Source: Clostridium sp. 1001271st1 H5 (GTDB lineage Bacteria > Bacillota > Clostridia > Lachnospirales > Lachnospiraceae). Taken from it: DNA of 64,000 nucleotides. How positions within the stretch are numbered: position 1 is the stretch's first letter; each line of letters opens with the position of its first letter. The stretch covers positions 1 through 64,000 of the forward strand of contig NZ_SPHO01000013.1 in NCBI RefSeq assembly GCF_005845215.1. The letters run 5' to 3'. The notes below the pieces were generated by a model. That model did not search any database and had not been told where the DNA came from. It saw only the letters and a list, made by a program, of their open reading frames with translations. Below are positions 25,171 to 35,132 of this stretch, in pieces. Position numbers and translations under genes: made by a program.

Positions 25171-25437
25171 GAGGTACATTTTATGGACGAGGCCACATCA
25201 GCCCTTGACAATGAGAGCGAATTCCTGGTTTCCCAGTCACTGGAGAAACTGGCCGTGGGCCGCACCACACTTACCATTGCCCACCGTCTGACCACCATAC
25301 AGGGGGCGGACCGCATTCTTGTGCTGGCGGGAAACCAGATTGTGGAAGAGGGAAATCATGAACAGCTGTTGGAAAAGAAGGGCATGTATTACCAGCTGTA
25401 CACAACGGCAAACAGGCTGAACCAGGGGATTGCATAA
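25171..25437 (+). pseudogene. 3' fragment of a second ABC exporter gene
   Basis: The frame from about 25171 gives [20 protein letters not shown], then [20 protein letters not shown] and a normal C-terminus ending [16 protein letters not shown]. This is the last 85 or so residues of an ABC ATPase, from Walker B onwards, without membrane domain, Walker A or signature. The residues before MDEAT (from 25087) show no homology. It matches the end of the complete exporter just upstream residue by residue with many substitutions, so it is a homologue rather than a recent duplicate. It is probably the stump of the resident chromosomal gene. Confidence 0.82.
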
Positions 25438-25452
25438 AGGAGAACATTTAAT

Positions 25453-26322
25453 ATGAAGATAGCGATTGTTGCGGACAGCAACAGCGGAGTGACGCAGGAA
25501 GAGGCAAAGGAGCTGGGCATATACGTGCTTCCCATGCCTTTCATGATAGACGGTCAGGTATTTTACGAGGGAATTGATTTAAGCCATGAGGAATTTTACA
25601 GAAGGATGGAAGAGGGAGCTGACATTACCACATCCCAGCCGTCTCCCAAGGATGTGATGGAGCAGTGGGACCAGCTTCTGGAGGACCATGACCAGGTGGT
25701 CTATATCCCGATGTCCAGCGGACTCAGCGGTTCTTTTCAGACAGCCCGTATGCTGGCGGAGGATTACGATGGGCGTGTCCAGGTGGTAAATAACCAGCGG
25801 ATTTCCGTTACCCAGCGGCAGTCAGCCCTGGATGCCAGGGATTTGGCAGAGATGGGATGGAGCGGGGAACAGATAAAGGAAAAGCTGGAAGCCACCCGGT
25901 TTGAGAGCTCCATTTACATTACAGTGGACACACTTAAATATCTGAAAAAGGGCGGCAGGATAACGCCTGCTGCTGCGGCCCTGGGAACCCTGCTTAAGAT
26001 AAAACCAGTGCTCACCATTCAGGGGGAAAAGCTGGATGCATTTGCAAAAGCCAGGACCATGAAACAGGCCAGAACCATTATGCTGACTGCCCTGGCCCAC
26101 GACCTGGAGGAACGGCTGGCAGACAGGCAGGCGGAACACACCTATCTGCAGATTGCCCATACCTGCAGTGAGCAGGCGGCACGTGAGCTGGAAGAGACGG
26201 TAAGGGAACTGTATCCGGGTGTACCTGTGTTTGGTGCGCCTCTTTCCCTTAGCATCGGATGCCATATCGGCCCTGGAGCCCTGGCAGTTGCCTGTACCAG
26301 GAAATTAAAGGAGCTGGAATAA
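25453..26322 (+). CDS. DegV family fatty-acid-binding protein
   Basis: The 289-residue protein has the DegV pattern: AIVADSNSGVTQEEAKELGI at the N-terminus, the TTSQPSPKD loop near residue 60, PMSSGLSGSFQTA near residue 87 and KYLKKGGRI near residue 163. DegV/FakB proteins present fatty acids to FakA kinase. GGAG is well placed before the ATG. Its stop directly abuts the GTG of the next gene (TAAGTG), so the two are coupled. Confidence 0.88.
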   Translation: MKIAIVADSNSGVTQEEAKELGIYVLPMPFMIDGQVFYEGIDLSHEEFYRRMEEGADITTSQPSPKDVMEQWDQLLEDHDQVVYIPMSSGLSGSFQTARMLAEDYDGRVQVVNNQRISVTQRQSALDARDLAEMGWSGEQIKEKLEATRFESSIYITVDTLKYLKKGGRITPAAAALGTLLKIKPVLTIQGEKLDAFAKARTMKQARTIMLTALAHDLEERLADRQAEHTYLQIAHTCSEQAARELEETVRELYPGVPVFGAPLSLSIGCHIGPGALAVACTRKLKELE

Positions 26323-27792
26323 GTGTCGGAAAAGAAATTTGTTAAAAAGCTGCGCACCTTTGGCATGAGCATGAAGGTTCCTCTGGCAGCCATCATCATA
26401 GGCGCAGCCCTGATACCGCTTTTTCTGGAGGCAGGCATTCTGGTGGGAACATTCCGGCAGAGCCAGCTGGATGCCAGGTCCATAGAGATACAGAACCAGT
26501 GTGTCATACTCAGCAATAAAATGACCCGTTCCGGCTATATGACGGCAGAGAAAAAGAACAATGCCGGCCTGGACAGCCAGATGCAGACACTGTCCGATGT
26601 GTACAACGGCAGAATCGTCATTGTGGGAAGCAATTTCCGGGTGATGACAGATACCTTTAACCTGGCCACGGGAAAGTACTATTTATCGGAAGAGGTCATC
26701 AAGTGCTTTAAGGGTGAGAACAGCAGCCACTATAACAAGGACATGCAGTATTTTGCCCAGACCATTCCGGTGTATGATGCAGCGGATGGAAAAGCGGTGA
26801 GCGGTGTTATTGTGGTCACTGCATCCACGGAGAATATCCTGTCCCTGACCGACAAGGTCATGGGAAAATCCCACTTGTTCCTGGTGTGTATGGTGCTTGT
26901 GCTCAGTGTTCTGGGAGTGGTGGCAGCCCATCTGCTGCTGCGCCCGTTTAAGAAACTGCAGATGTCCTTTGACCGGGTAGCCCAGGGAGATTTGGATGCA
27001 GACATCACGGAGGAGACTTACAGGGAAACCAGGCTTTTGTCCCAGTCCGTCCAGAAGTCCCTAGGCAAGCTCAAGGCCGTGGACCAGTCACGCCAGGAGT
27101 TTGTTTCCAATGTGTCCCATGAGCTGAAGACTCCCATCACCTCCATCCGTGTGCTGGCTGATTCCCTTATGGGGATGGAAGACGTGCCTGTGGAGCTGTA
27201 CCGGGAGTTCATGACGGATATTTCGGACGAGATTGACCGGGAAAACCAGATTATAGAGGATTTGCTGATGCTGGTCAAGATGGATAAGACAGCCGAAGAC
27301 CAGATGAATATAGAACAGGTGAATATTAACGGGGAACTGGAGCTGATTCTAAAGCGCCTGCGCCCCATTGCCAAACGGGGAAATGTGGAGCTGATTCTGG
27401 AGAGCATCCGGGAGGTGACAGCGGATGTGGATAAGGTGAAGATCTCCCTTGCAATCACCAACCTGGTGGAAAACGCCATCAAATACAACCGGGATTCAGG
27501 GGTGGTCCGCGTGACCCTGGATGCAGACCACAAATATTTTTACATCAAGGTGGCGGATACCGGTATCGGAATACCGGAGGATGCGCTGGAGCATATATTT
27601 GAGCGGTTTTTCCGGGTGGATAAGGCGCGTTCCAGGGAAGTGGGCGGCACCGGCCTGGGACTGGCCATCACGAAAAATGTTATCCAGATGCATCACGGTA
27701 TCATAGACGTGGAGAGTGCAACGGGAGAGGGAACCACATTCAGCGTGAGAATACCTCTCAACTATGTACCGAGACAGGAGGCGAAGCCATGA
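26323..27792 (+). CDS. Sensor histidine kinase
   Basis: The start is GTG, immediately after the DegV stop, with AAAGGAG inside the upstream gene. The 489-residue protein has a transmembrane segment near residues 20-40, an extracytoplasmic sensor of about 130 residues, a second transmembrane segment at about 185-205, HAMP, HisKA with the phospho-acceptor in VSHELKTPITSIRV, and HATPase_c with N box (NLVENAIKYN), DTGIGIP and GGTGLGLAI. No response regulator is adjacent in the window; the partner may have been separated by the insertions upstream. Confidence 0.88.
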   Translation: MSEKKFVKKLRTFGMSMKVPLAAIIIGAALIPLFLEAGILVGTFRQSQLDARSIEIQNQCVILSNKMTRSGYMTAEKKNNAGLDSQMQTLSDVYNGRIVIVGSNFRVMTDTFNLATGKYYLSEEVIKCFKGENSSHYNKDMQYFAQTIPVYDAADGKAVSGVIVVTASTENILSLTDKVMGKSHLFLVCMVLVLSVLGVVAAHLLLRPFKKLQMSFDRVAQGDLDADITEETYRETRLLSQSVQKSLGKLKAVDQSRQEFVSNVSHELKTPITSIRVLADSLMGMEDVPVELYREFMTDISDEIDRENQIIEDLLMLVKMDKTAEDQMNIEQVNINGELELILKRLRPIAKRGNVELILESIREVTADVDKVKISLAITNLVENAIKYNRDSGVVRVTLDADHKYFYIKVADTGIGIPEDALEHIFERFFRVDKARSREVGGTGLGLAITKNVIQMHHGIIDVESATGEGTTFSVRIPLNYVPRQEAKP

Positions 27793-28730
27793 GCAGACGT
27801 ACCGTGAAAAGGCTGATTCTGCCCTTAATGGCGGCGGTAATACTGCTGGCAGGCTGCGGAGAGGGTGAGGCACCTGTCTCAGACCCTGCTTCGGGCAGAT
27901 ATCTGATTTACTATCTGAATGCATCCATCACCAAGCTGGTTCCCCAGGTGTATGAGACAGAAACAAAGGATAAGGGCGAGCTGGTGAAGGAGCTGATGGA
28001 ACAGTTTTTGAATGTACCAAAGGATTTGGACTGCCAGCCTGGACTGACGGACCGTGTGACCTATCAGGGGAGCCGTCAGGAGGAGCAGGTGCTGTACCTG
28101 TACTTCGACATGAACTACACGGCCATGAAGGCAGAACGGGAAATACTCTGCCGGGCAGCCCTTACCAGGACCCTGACGCAGATTGAGGGAATTGACTATA
28201 TCAATATTTACTGCGGGGACCAGCCTCTTATGGACAGGCAGGGAAATCCGGTGGGAATGCTGTCATCCACGGATTTCATCATGAATACCAGCAATGTAAA
28301 TGCATACGAGAAAACAGAGCTGACCCTGTACTTTGCCGATGAGACAGGGAACCGCCTGGTGCCGGAGCAACGGGAGGTGGTCCATAACATCAATACCTCT
28401 CTGGAGCAGCTCATAGTGGAGCAGCTCATAGCCGGGCCTGGTCAGGAGGGACATAGTCCCACCCTTCCGTCAGACTGCAAGATACTGAGCCTGTCGGTGA
28501 CAGATAATGTATGTTATATTAATTTTGATTCCGCCTTTGCCAATACCACCCTGGCAGTGAATGAATATATACCGATTTACTCCATTGTGGACTCCCTTTC
28601 AGAGATGACCACAGTGACAAAGGTGCAGATTATGATTAACGGCTCCCAGGATGTAATGTTCCGGGATGTGGTTTCTTTAAATACTACGTTTGAGAGAAGC
28701 CAGAATTATATTGAAGGGGAGAAGGAATAG
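27789..28730 (+). CDS. GerMN-domain lipoprotein
   Basis: The gene overlaps the kinase by 4 nt (ATGA). A lipoprotein signal (LPLMAAVILLAGCGEGE) puts the lipidated Cys at about residue 23. Two GerMN repeats follow, around residues 55-160 and 190-290, each with an LYLYFDMNY/CYINFDSAF-type strand. GerMN domains occur in GerM and in sporulation or cell-envelope proteins. Coupling to the kinase suggests it modulates sensing or is part of the envelope response. Confidence 0.82.
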   Translation: MSRRTVKRLILPLMAAVILLAGCGEGEAPVSDPASGRYLIYYLNASITKLVPQVYETETKDKGELVKELMEQFLNVPKDLDCQPGLTDRVTYQGSRQEEQVLYLYFDMNYTAMKAEREILCRAALTRTLTQIEGIDYINIYCGDQPLMDRQGNPVGMLSSTDFIMNTSNVNAYEKTELTLYFADETGNRLVPEQREVVHNINTSLEQLIVEQLIAGPGQEGHSPTLPSDCKILSLSVTDNVCYINFDSAFANTTLAVNEYIPIYSIVDSLSEMTTVTKVQIMINGSQDVMFRDVVSLNTTFERSQNYIEGEKE

Positions 28731-28756
28731 CAGGCTGGGAGGTAAGTCAACCGAAT

Positions 28757-31333
28757 ATGAAGAGACCGCTAGTTGTACTGGCAGCAGGTTACGTACTTGG
28801 AGAGGTGCTGGCCCTGCAGGTTAATACAGCGGTGGACATAGGGATTCTGGCGCGGCTGTTTGCAGCCGCAGCAGGAGTCCTATGGCTGTTGGAAATGGGA
28901 AGAGACATTTTGTGTCTCCCTGTTTCCAAGAAAAAGATGCAGGGCAGAAGTAACCGTAAACATAAGGTGCTTCTGCTCTTTTTGGTATGTATTCTGGCTG
29001 GGGCGTCTGCGGGCCTGGCCAGAGGGCGGCAGGAAAAAGAAATTCTGGACATTGAAGAGTCCGGTGCCCGGGCCATGGCCAATGGGCGGGTACTGGTAAA
29101 GGGACAGATTAAGAAAATTGAACAAAAGAATGAAACAATTACCCTTACGTTGGAAGGCGTGACAGCTGAGGCGGGGAAGAAAACTGCGGAATTTAGAAGG
29201 ATTATGGTGTATGCGGAAGATGAGGTAAAAGAGAGGGATGGGGCGAAAGAGAGGGGGGAAACGAAAGAGAAGGATGAGTATGGCTTGGGAGCAATCCTGG
29301 CGGTTGGCCAGCGCGTTCAGGTGAGGGGGAAAATAACGCCGGTGGAGGGACCGAGAAATCCGGGAGAATTTGATTTCAGGACCTATTACCGCACAAAGGG
29401 AACTGCCTGCAGGGTGTACGGCGAGAACCTGACCGTGACGGGAGGAGAGGAAATTCCATATTATAAGGGAATAACAGGATTCAAAAAGTGGTGTGCCGGA
29501 ATCCTTGATAAGATATGTGTGCCGGAAGATGCGGCGGTTTTTAAGGCTGTGCTTCTGGGCGATACGTCTGATATGAATCCGGAGATGCGGGAGATGTATC
29601 AGCGCAACGGAATTTCCCATCTTCTGGCTGTCAGCGGGCAGCATCTGGCTATTATCGGCGGTGGGATATACCTGGTAATCCGGCGAACAGGAGCCGGCTA
29701 TGGCAGGGCCGGGATGATATCGGCTGTACTGGTTGTCAGCTATGGAATTATGACGGGAAGCTCCGGTTCCGCTGTGAGAGCGGTTATCATGACTTTGTGT
29801 CTATGGCTGGCAGCTGTCAAAGGAAGAAGCTACGATACCTTGTCGGCATTGGGGCTGGCAGCCTTAATTCTCCTGTACAGAGAGCCCTATCTGCTGTACC
29901 ACAGCGGGTTTGAACTGTCCTTTGGGGCGGTTCTGGCAATCAGCGGATTAGGGGGATGGATGCAGTCGTTCCTTCGATTGGAACGTGCATGGGAAAAGAC
30001 GCTTCTTATAAGCCTGTGTGTACAAATCCTGCTGACTCCCATTGTGCTGTATCACTATTTTCAACATCCCCTTTATGGTATTTTTTTAAATCTGCTGGTT
30101 ATACCGCTTGTTTCTGTATTAATGTATTCCGGTATTCTGGGGATTGCTGTGGGAAGCTTCTGGATTCAGGGTGGTATGGCAGCAGTGGGGGCCGGACATT
30201 ATATTTTAAGGTTTTACGAGCTGCTGTGCAGGGTGGTGGAACGGTTTCCCGGATATAGCCTGGTACTGGGACGCCCGTCGCCGGCGCAGCTGGGAATGTA
30301 TTTTGGGATATACGGGATGGGAACGGCTGTTATGCTGTTTGGAATCAGGGGATGGATTAAAAATGGAATTATATCTGAACCGGAGGAAAACGCCTCCCAT
30401 GCCGGCCTAAAAGGATTGGCATCTGCGGTCCGCCGGAAAACACTGCTCCTGGCGTGCTTTTTTGCTTTGTATGCCATCAGTTTCCTGGCACTGCTCCCGG
30501 GTCCTGCCAATGGACTGGAGGTTGTCTGTCTGGACGTGGGACAGGGAGATGGGCTGCTGCTTCGGACCGGAAGGAAGACGGTCCTGATAGACGGAGGAAG
30601 CAGCAGCCAGAAAAAGCTGGGAAATACTGTTCTGGAGCCCTATTTAAAAAGCAGGGGAATTGCAGGGATTGACTATGCTGTGGTAAGTCATGGAGACAGT
30701 GACCACATAAACGGTCTGATGTATCTGATGGAGGAATCAAAGGACATAGGTATAGGCACACTGATACTTCCGGTTATGGGAAAGGGGGAGGAGGTGTATG
30801 AGAATCTGGCAGCATTGGCCCGCAGGAAAGGAGCGGATGTGGTTTATATGAAATCCGCGGACTGTGTGAAAGCAGATGAACTGACGCTCACTTGTCTGTA
30901 TGCTGGTGAAGATTTCAGGGGAAATGACCGCAACAGCCATTCACTGGTCCTGTGCGGAGACTATAAGGGATTTCATATGCTGTTTACCGGTGACATGGGA
31001 GAGGAGCAGGAACGCAGCCTTGTCAGGCTGGCAGAACAGGAAGGAAATGTTCAGAATATACATCTGAATCATGTTAGGATATTAAAAACAGCCCATCATG
31101 GTTCCCGGTCATCTTCATCAGAAATGTTTCTGAAACAATTGAGGGTTCAGTTGGCAGTTGTTTCCTATGGAAGAGGAAATTCTTACGGACATCCGTCTCC
31201 TGAAGCAATGGGGCGTTTAGAGGAACAGGGGATTACGATTCTGGAAACCGGGAAAAGAGGGGCCATAACACTTGAAACAGACGGTATATCGCTGAAAGTC
31301 CATACATTTTTAGAGGAAAAATCTCATCAATAG
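28757..31333 (+). CDS. comEC: ComEC/Rec2 DNA-uptake channel protein
   Basis: The 858-residue full-length protein has an N-terminal DUF4131/OB-like domain between transmembrane segments (about 60-230), a Competence domain with many membrane helices (FKAVLLGDTSDMNPEMREMY, then HLLAVSGQHLAIIGGGIYL) and a C-terminal metallo-beta-lactamase-type domain (VCLDVGQGDGLLL, VVSHGDSDHINGL, KTAHHGSRSS). ComEC forms the inner-membrane channel for single-stranded DNA. In Bacillus subtilis it is followed closely by holA; here about 14 kb of other genes intervene. Confidence 0.92.
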   Translation: MKRPLVVLAAGYVLGEVLALQVNTAVDIGILARLFAAAAGVLWLLEMGRDILCLPVSKKKMQGRSNRKHKVLLLFLVCILAGASAGLARGRQEKEILDIEESGARAMANGRVLVKGQIKKIEQKNETITLTLEGVTAEAGKKTAEFRRIMVYAEDEVKERDGAKERGETKEKDEYGLGAILAVGQRVQVRGKITPVEGPRNPGEFDFRTYYRTKGTACRVYGENLTVTGGEEIPYYKGITGFKKWCAGILDKICVPEDAAVFKAVLLGDTSDMNPEMREMYQRNGISHLLAVSGQHLAIIGGGIYLVIRRTGAGYGRAGMISAVLVVSYGIMTGSSGSAVRAVIMTLCLWLAAVKGRSYDTLSALGLAALILLYREPYLLYHSGFELSFGAVLAISGLGGWMQSFLRLERAWEKTLLISLCVQILLTPIVLYHYFQHPLYGIFLNLLVIPLVSVLMYSGILGIAVGSFWIQGGMAAVGAGHYILRFYELLCRVVERFPGYSLVLGRPSPAQLGMYFGIYGMGTAVMLFGIRGWIKNGIISEPEENASHAGLKGLASAVRRKTLLLACFFALYAISFLALLPGPANGLEVVCLDVGQGDGLLLRTGRKTVLIDGGSSSQKKLGNTVLEPYLKSRGIAGIDYAVVSHGDSDHINGLMYLMEESKDIGIGTLILPVMGKGEEVYENLAALARRKGADVVYMKSADCVKADELTLTCLYAGEDFRGNDRNSHSLVLCGDYKGFHMLFTGDMGEEQERSLVRLAEQEGNVQNIHLNHVRILKTAHHGSRSSSSEMFLKQLRVQLAVVSYGRGNSYGHPSPEAMGRLEEQGITILETGKRGAITLETDGISLKVHTFLEEKSHQ

Positions 31334-31476
31334 CACTGTTAAGACAATCAGAAACATACATCTGATGAGGTGCATGGTATACACGTTTGGCGGATTCAAG
31401 ATAGCTGGATGAAATACACTCCTGACAGCCATATTATAAATATGGAAACGAGTATGAAATCTTGGAAGGAGCAGGG

Positions 31477-32880
31477 ATGAATTATCAAAAAACAGCTAAT
31501 GAGATTTTATCTCATGTAGGCGGGGCGGAGAATATCGAAGAAATGACACACTGTTTTACCAGGCTCAGGTTTGTGCTGAAAGACCGGAAAAAAGCAGAAC
31601 GCAGTGAGATAGAACGGGTGGAAGGCGTGATTGCGGTTGCGGAAAGCAACGGTCAATTTCAGGTTGTCATGGGAACAAAGGTGGGCAGGGTGTATGACCT
31701 GCTGAAGGAAATGACAGGTACAGAACAAAAATCAGAAGAAGAGGCCGGTCCGGTCCGGCATACAGACAGGGGATATAGTGAGAATAAATCACACGAACCT
31801 GGCTGGGGAAACAGAATCATCATGTCTGTCTCCTCCATGTTTACACCTATGGTACCTGCCATAGCAGCATCCGGACTTTTAAAAGGATTTTTAACCATAG
31901 CCAGGATGCTGGCGTCAAATCAGGGCATTGATATTACGGGGAACCATACCTATGTAATCTTTCTGGCTGCCACGGATGCAATTTTCTATTTTATGCCGGT
32001 TATCCTGGCCTATACCAGTGCAAACGTATTCGGAGCCAATGAATTTGTGGCAATGGCTCTAGGGGGAACCATGTGTTATCCCACAATTCTGAATCTTATG
32101 ACAGGAGAGGAAGAAGTCCGGATGTTCGGTGCGGCGCTGACCAGAGCCAATTACACATCTTCGGTCATTCCCATCATAATAGGCGTGTTCATCCTGGCCT
32201 ATGTGCAGCGGTTTCTGGAGCGGGTGGTACCGGAGGTACTGAAAATCATCTTAGTGCCCGGAATTTCTCTTTTTGTCATGGTTCCTGCGGTATTTCTGGT
32301 TTTTGGGCCGGTGGGAATATATCTGGGAAATATGATACATGTTATCTATACAGGACTGATGGATATAAGCCCTGTTTTATGCGGCGGCTTTATAGGAGGC
32401 ATGTGGTGTGTATTTGTTGTGTTTGGGGCGCACAGGGCTTTGGTCCCCATTGGCATCCAGGATGTGGCCCTGCACGGCCAGCAGAATTTACTTGCATTTG
32501 CAGGTGCTGCGAATTTTTCTCAGGGAGGTGCTGCCCTGGGTGTTATGATGAGGACCAGGAACCACGGACTGAAGGCAGTGGCGGCATCAGCTTCCGTAAC
32601 AGCCTCTGTCTGCGGCATAACAGAGCCGGCTATCTATGGATGCAATCTGCGCCTTAAGCGCCCTATGGTATATGCGGTTATCTGCGGAGCCGTTGGAGGT
32701 GCTGTCATGGGAGCAGGAGGAGTATATGGGGATGCATTTGCAAATAACGGCATCCTTACGCTGGCAACCTATGCTGCTTTTGGAATTAGAAAATTTCTAT
32801 TCTATCTGGCGGGTATTTGCATCTCATTTTTCGGGGCTGCCTTTATGACATTTCTGCTGGGCTTTGAGGACTTGGATTAG
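31477..32880 (+). CDS. PTS beta-glucoside-type transporter, EIIB-EIIC
   Basis: I start at the ATG at 31477, which follows GGAAGGAG (467 residues). The N-terminal EIIB domain has the phospho-Cys in MTHCFTRLRFVL near residue 25. A linker at about 85-105 leads to an EIIC domain with about ten membrane segments and GFIGGMWCVFVVFGAHRAL and GITEPAIYGCN, typical of the glucose-glucoside superfamily. No EIIA domain is attached, so phosphate must come from another protein. The GH1 gene 40 bp downstream fits uptake and hydrolysis of a phosphorylated beta-glucoside. Confidence 0.9.
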   Translation: MNYQKTANEILSHVGGAENIEEMTHCFTRLRFVLKDRKKAERSEIERVEGVIAVAESNGQFQVVMGTKVGRVYDLLKEMTGTEQKSEEEAGPVRHTDRGYSENKSHEPGWGNRIIMSVSSMFTPMVPAIAASGLLKGFLTIARMLASNQGIDITGNHTYVIFLAATDAIFYFMPVILAYTSANVFGANEFVAMALGGTMCYPTILNLMTGEEEVRMFGAALTRANYTSSVIPIIIGVFILAYVQRFLERVVPEVLKIILVPGISLFVMVPAVFLVFGPVGIYLGNMIHVIYTGLMDISPVLCGGFIGGMWCVFVVFGAHRALVPIGIQDVALHGQQNLLAFAGAANFSQGGAALGVMMRTRNHGLKAVAASASVTASVCGITEPAIYGCNLRLKRPMVYAVICGAVGGAVMGAGGVYGDAFANNGILTLATYAAFGIRKFLFYLAGICISFFGAAFMTFLLGFEDLD

Positions 32881-32920
32881 CAGCTTCATCCGGCAGGATT
32901 TAAGTTGAGGAGGAAAAAGG

Positions 32921-34345
32921 ATGAATCAGATAAATACAGAATTTCCGGATGGTTTTTTGTGGGGGGCCTCATCCTCTGCATTTCAGATTGAGGGAGGATG
33001 GAATCTGGGCGGAAAGGGAATGACAGTGGCGGACTTTAATTCCTTTAAACGCTCCCATATACAGGCAGATACCAAGGTCGCCAGTGATTTCTATCATCAC
33101 TGGAAGGAGGATATTGACTTAATGGCAGAGCTTGGACTTAAAATGTACCGGTTTTCCATTGCATGGGCCAGAATCATACCGGATGGCGATGGGGCTGTCA
33201 ATGAGGAAGGGATTAATTTTTATCATGGAATCATTGACAGCCTGCTGTCAAAAGGGATTCAGCCTTTTGTGACCCTGTACCATTTTGACCTGCCCTATGG
33301 GCTGGTGGAAAAATACAATGGCTGGGAATCCAGGCGCTGCGTCATGGCTTTTGAACGGTATGCCAGGATATGCTTCAGGGCTTTTGGGGACAGGGTGAAA
33401 TACTGGCAGGTCCACAACGAACAGAATCTGATGGTCCGGGTAGATGAGAGGATGAATATTGATACGGCAGATAAATGGGAGGCAGACCGGCTCAGGGCCC
33501 AGATGGATTATCACATGTTCCTGGCTCATGCTCTGGCTGTAAAGGCATGTCATGAGCTGGTTCCGGGAGGGAAAATAGGCCCGGCCCTGTCCTCCTGCTG
33601 TACCTATCCTGAGACTTCCCGTCCTGAGGATGTATGGGCAGCGGTGAACAATGACTGGTTTAAGGCGGAATACTGTCTGGACATGCATCAATACGGAGAA
33701 TATCCGGGATATTACAGCCGGTACCTTGAAGAAAGGAATATAAAGCCGGCTGCTGAAGAGGGCGATAAGGTGATACTGAAATGGGGCGCCCCTGATTACA
33801 TTGCACTTAATTATTACAGGACGCTTTGCGTCAGGTATCTTCCGGCAGATGAGATGCATCCGGCAGGAGAACGGTGTTTTCCCGGCAATGAGGTGGATTT
33901 TGACCAATATGGATACTTCCGCCATGTGAAAAATCCTCATTTGATTTCTACAGAGTATGGAGCGCAGATTGACCCCATGGGCCTCAGGATAGTGCTAAAC
34001 CGTTATTACCAGAAGTACCGGCTTCCGCTTCTCATAACAGAAAATGGTCTGGGGGCAGCGGATTTTCTTACGGAAGATGGTAAAGTGCATGACAGCTACA
34101 GGATTGACTATCTGCGAAGACATATCCAGGCTTGCAGACAGGCCATGGACGATGGAGTGGAGCTGATGGGATACTCGCCCTGGTCCTTTATGGATTTGCT
34201 GAGTTCACATGAAGGATTTAGAAAACGGTATGGTTTTTTGTATGTAGACAGAAATGAGCAGGAAACGGGCAGCTTTAAGCGTATTAAAAAAGACAGCTTT
34301 CACTGGTACCGCCGTGTCATAGAGACAAATGGGGCACTGGTATAG
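32921..34345 (+). CDS. GH1 family 6-phospho-beta-glucosidase
   Basis: The 474-residue protein has the GH1 start FPDGFLWGASSSAFQIEGGW, the acid/base Glu in WQVHNEQN (NEQ rather than the usual NEP) and the nucleophile Glu in LLITENGLGAAD near residue 375. It ends with GYSPWSFMDLLSSHEGFRKR and RYGFLYVDR. AGGAGG precedes the ATG. It would cleave the phosphorylated disaccharide delivered by the adjacent PTS. The Q after the acid/base Glu is uncommon but tolerated in GH1 members. Confidence 0.9.
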   Translation: MNQINTEFPDGFLWGASSSAFQIEGGWNLGGKGMTVADFNSFKRSHIQADTKVASDFYHHWKEDIDLMAELGLKMYRFSIAWARIIPDGDGAVNEEGINFYHGIIDSLLSKGIQPFVTLYHFDLPYGLVEKYNGWESRRCVMAFERYARICFRAFGDRVKYWQVHNEQNLMVRVDERMNIDTADKWEADRLRAQMDYHMFLAHALAVKACHELVPGGKIGPALSSCCTYPETSRPEDVWAAVNNDWFKAEYCLDMHQYGEYPGYYSRYLEERNIKPAAEEGDKVILKWGAPDYIALNYYRTLCVRYLPADEMHPAGERCFPGNEVDFDQYGYFRHVKNPHLISTEYGAQIDPMGLRIVLNRYYQKYRLPLLITENGLGAADFLTEDGKVHDSYRIDYLRRHIQACRQAMDDGVELMGYSPWSFMDLLSSHEGFRKRYGFLYVDRNEQETGSFKRIKKDSFHWYRRVIETNGALV

Positions 34346-34389
34346 GCTGTCAGTGAGGCGCGGGTATTCCCGGTGACGGGAGGCGTTAT

Positions 34390-34869
34390 TTAAATCCGCT
34401 CTAATATATAATCCAGCAGCACAGCACAGCCTTCCGTCACGTCGGACCAGGTTGCGTCAAAGTCACCGGTGTACCATGGGTCGGCAACATCTCCTCCGGT
34501 ACCACAAAATTCCATCAGCTTAAAAATCTTGTGGTCAGGGTCTCCGCCGGCAACTCGCTGCATATTGCGGATATTCCAGCTGTCCATGCCAATCAGATAA
34601 TCAAATGTTTTATAGTCTGCCCTGGTCATCTGCCTTGCACGGTGTCCGTCGCAGGGGATGCCGGCCTGCTTTAACTTAGCGCGGGTTCCGTGGTGTACTG
34701 GATTACCGATTTCTTCGGTGGACGTAGCAGCAGAATCCGCCTGAATTACTCCGGACAGGCTTCTTTCTTTTAGAAGGCTGCGGAAGTAGTAGAGGGCCAT
34801 GGGGCTGCGGCAGATGTTGCCATGGCAGACGAAAAGGATATTGATGGTGCCTTTGTTTTGGTTGGTCAT
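34390..34869 (-). CDS. Low-molecular-weight protein-tyrosine phosphatase
   Basis: The 159-residue protein has the P-loop C(X)5R in FVCHGNICRSPMAL (about residues 14-22) and the general-acid Asp in ADPWYTGDFDATW near residue 131, both complete. It removes phosphate from tyrosine or arginine residues in the cytosol. It runs against its neighbours. Its first 13 codons and upstream region belong to the duplicated segment: a copy of the gene's 5' end occurs again at about 35346-35386. Confidence 0.92.
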   Translation of the reverse strand: MTNQNKGTINILFVCHGNICRSPMALYYFRSLLKERSLSGVIQADSAATSTEEIGNPVHHGTRAKLKQAGIPCDGHRARQMTRADYKTFDYLIGMDSWNIRNMQRVAGGDPDHKIFKLMEFCGTGGDVADPWYTGDFDATWSDVTEGCAVLLDYILERI

Positions 34870-34967
34870 ACTTGTATCTCCATTTGAATTTGATAGGTAA
34901 AGTTTACTATAAATTCACAGAATGAACAAGGCCGAAATAGACAGGGGAGATTTTTCTAATTGCACCC

Positions 34968-34996
34968 TTTACATCCGGTTTACCATTTTATATACT
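34968..34996 (+). promoter_or_regulatory. Toxin promoter, copy 1
   Basis: TTTACA (34968-34973) and TATACT (34991-34996) are separated by 17 nt; transcription should start near 35003. GGGGGTGG precedes the toxin ATG. Confidence 0.75.
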
Positions 34997-35054
34997 TTAT
35001 GTAGGCAGTTCCTACTGCTGGGTGGCTTCCATCTCCGAAAGGGGGTGGTATAAC

Positions 35055-35132
35055 ATGAGTACATATGAGACACTTTCATTGATGATTGCGTTTGGGGTAC
35101 TTATCGTTATGATTATAGGTACAAAAAAATAG
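35055..35132 (+). CDS. Putative holin-like type I toxin (Hol_Tox family)
   Basis: The 25-residue peptide begins MSTYETLSLMIAFGVLIVMI and ends GTKK, a short N-terminal polar part followed by one hydrophobic helix and a basic tail. This matches the Firmicute holin-like toxin family related to TxpA/BsrG (family knowledge). GGGGGTGG lies about 7 nt before the ATG, and a good promoter and hairpin terminator flank it. An antisense RNA promoter faces it from 35223-35252. It would depolarise the membrane unless its mRNA is paired with the antisense RNA. Confidence 0.8.
   Translation: MSTYETLSLMIAFGVLIVMIIGTKK

Noticed and set aside
28880-29644. 254-codon minus-strand frame
   Set aside because: Antisense shadow of comEC; no ribosome site.
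33248-33940. 230-codon minus-strand frame
   Set aside because: Antisense shadow of the GH1 gene.
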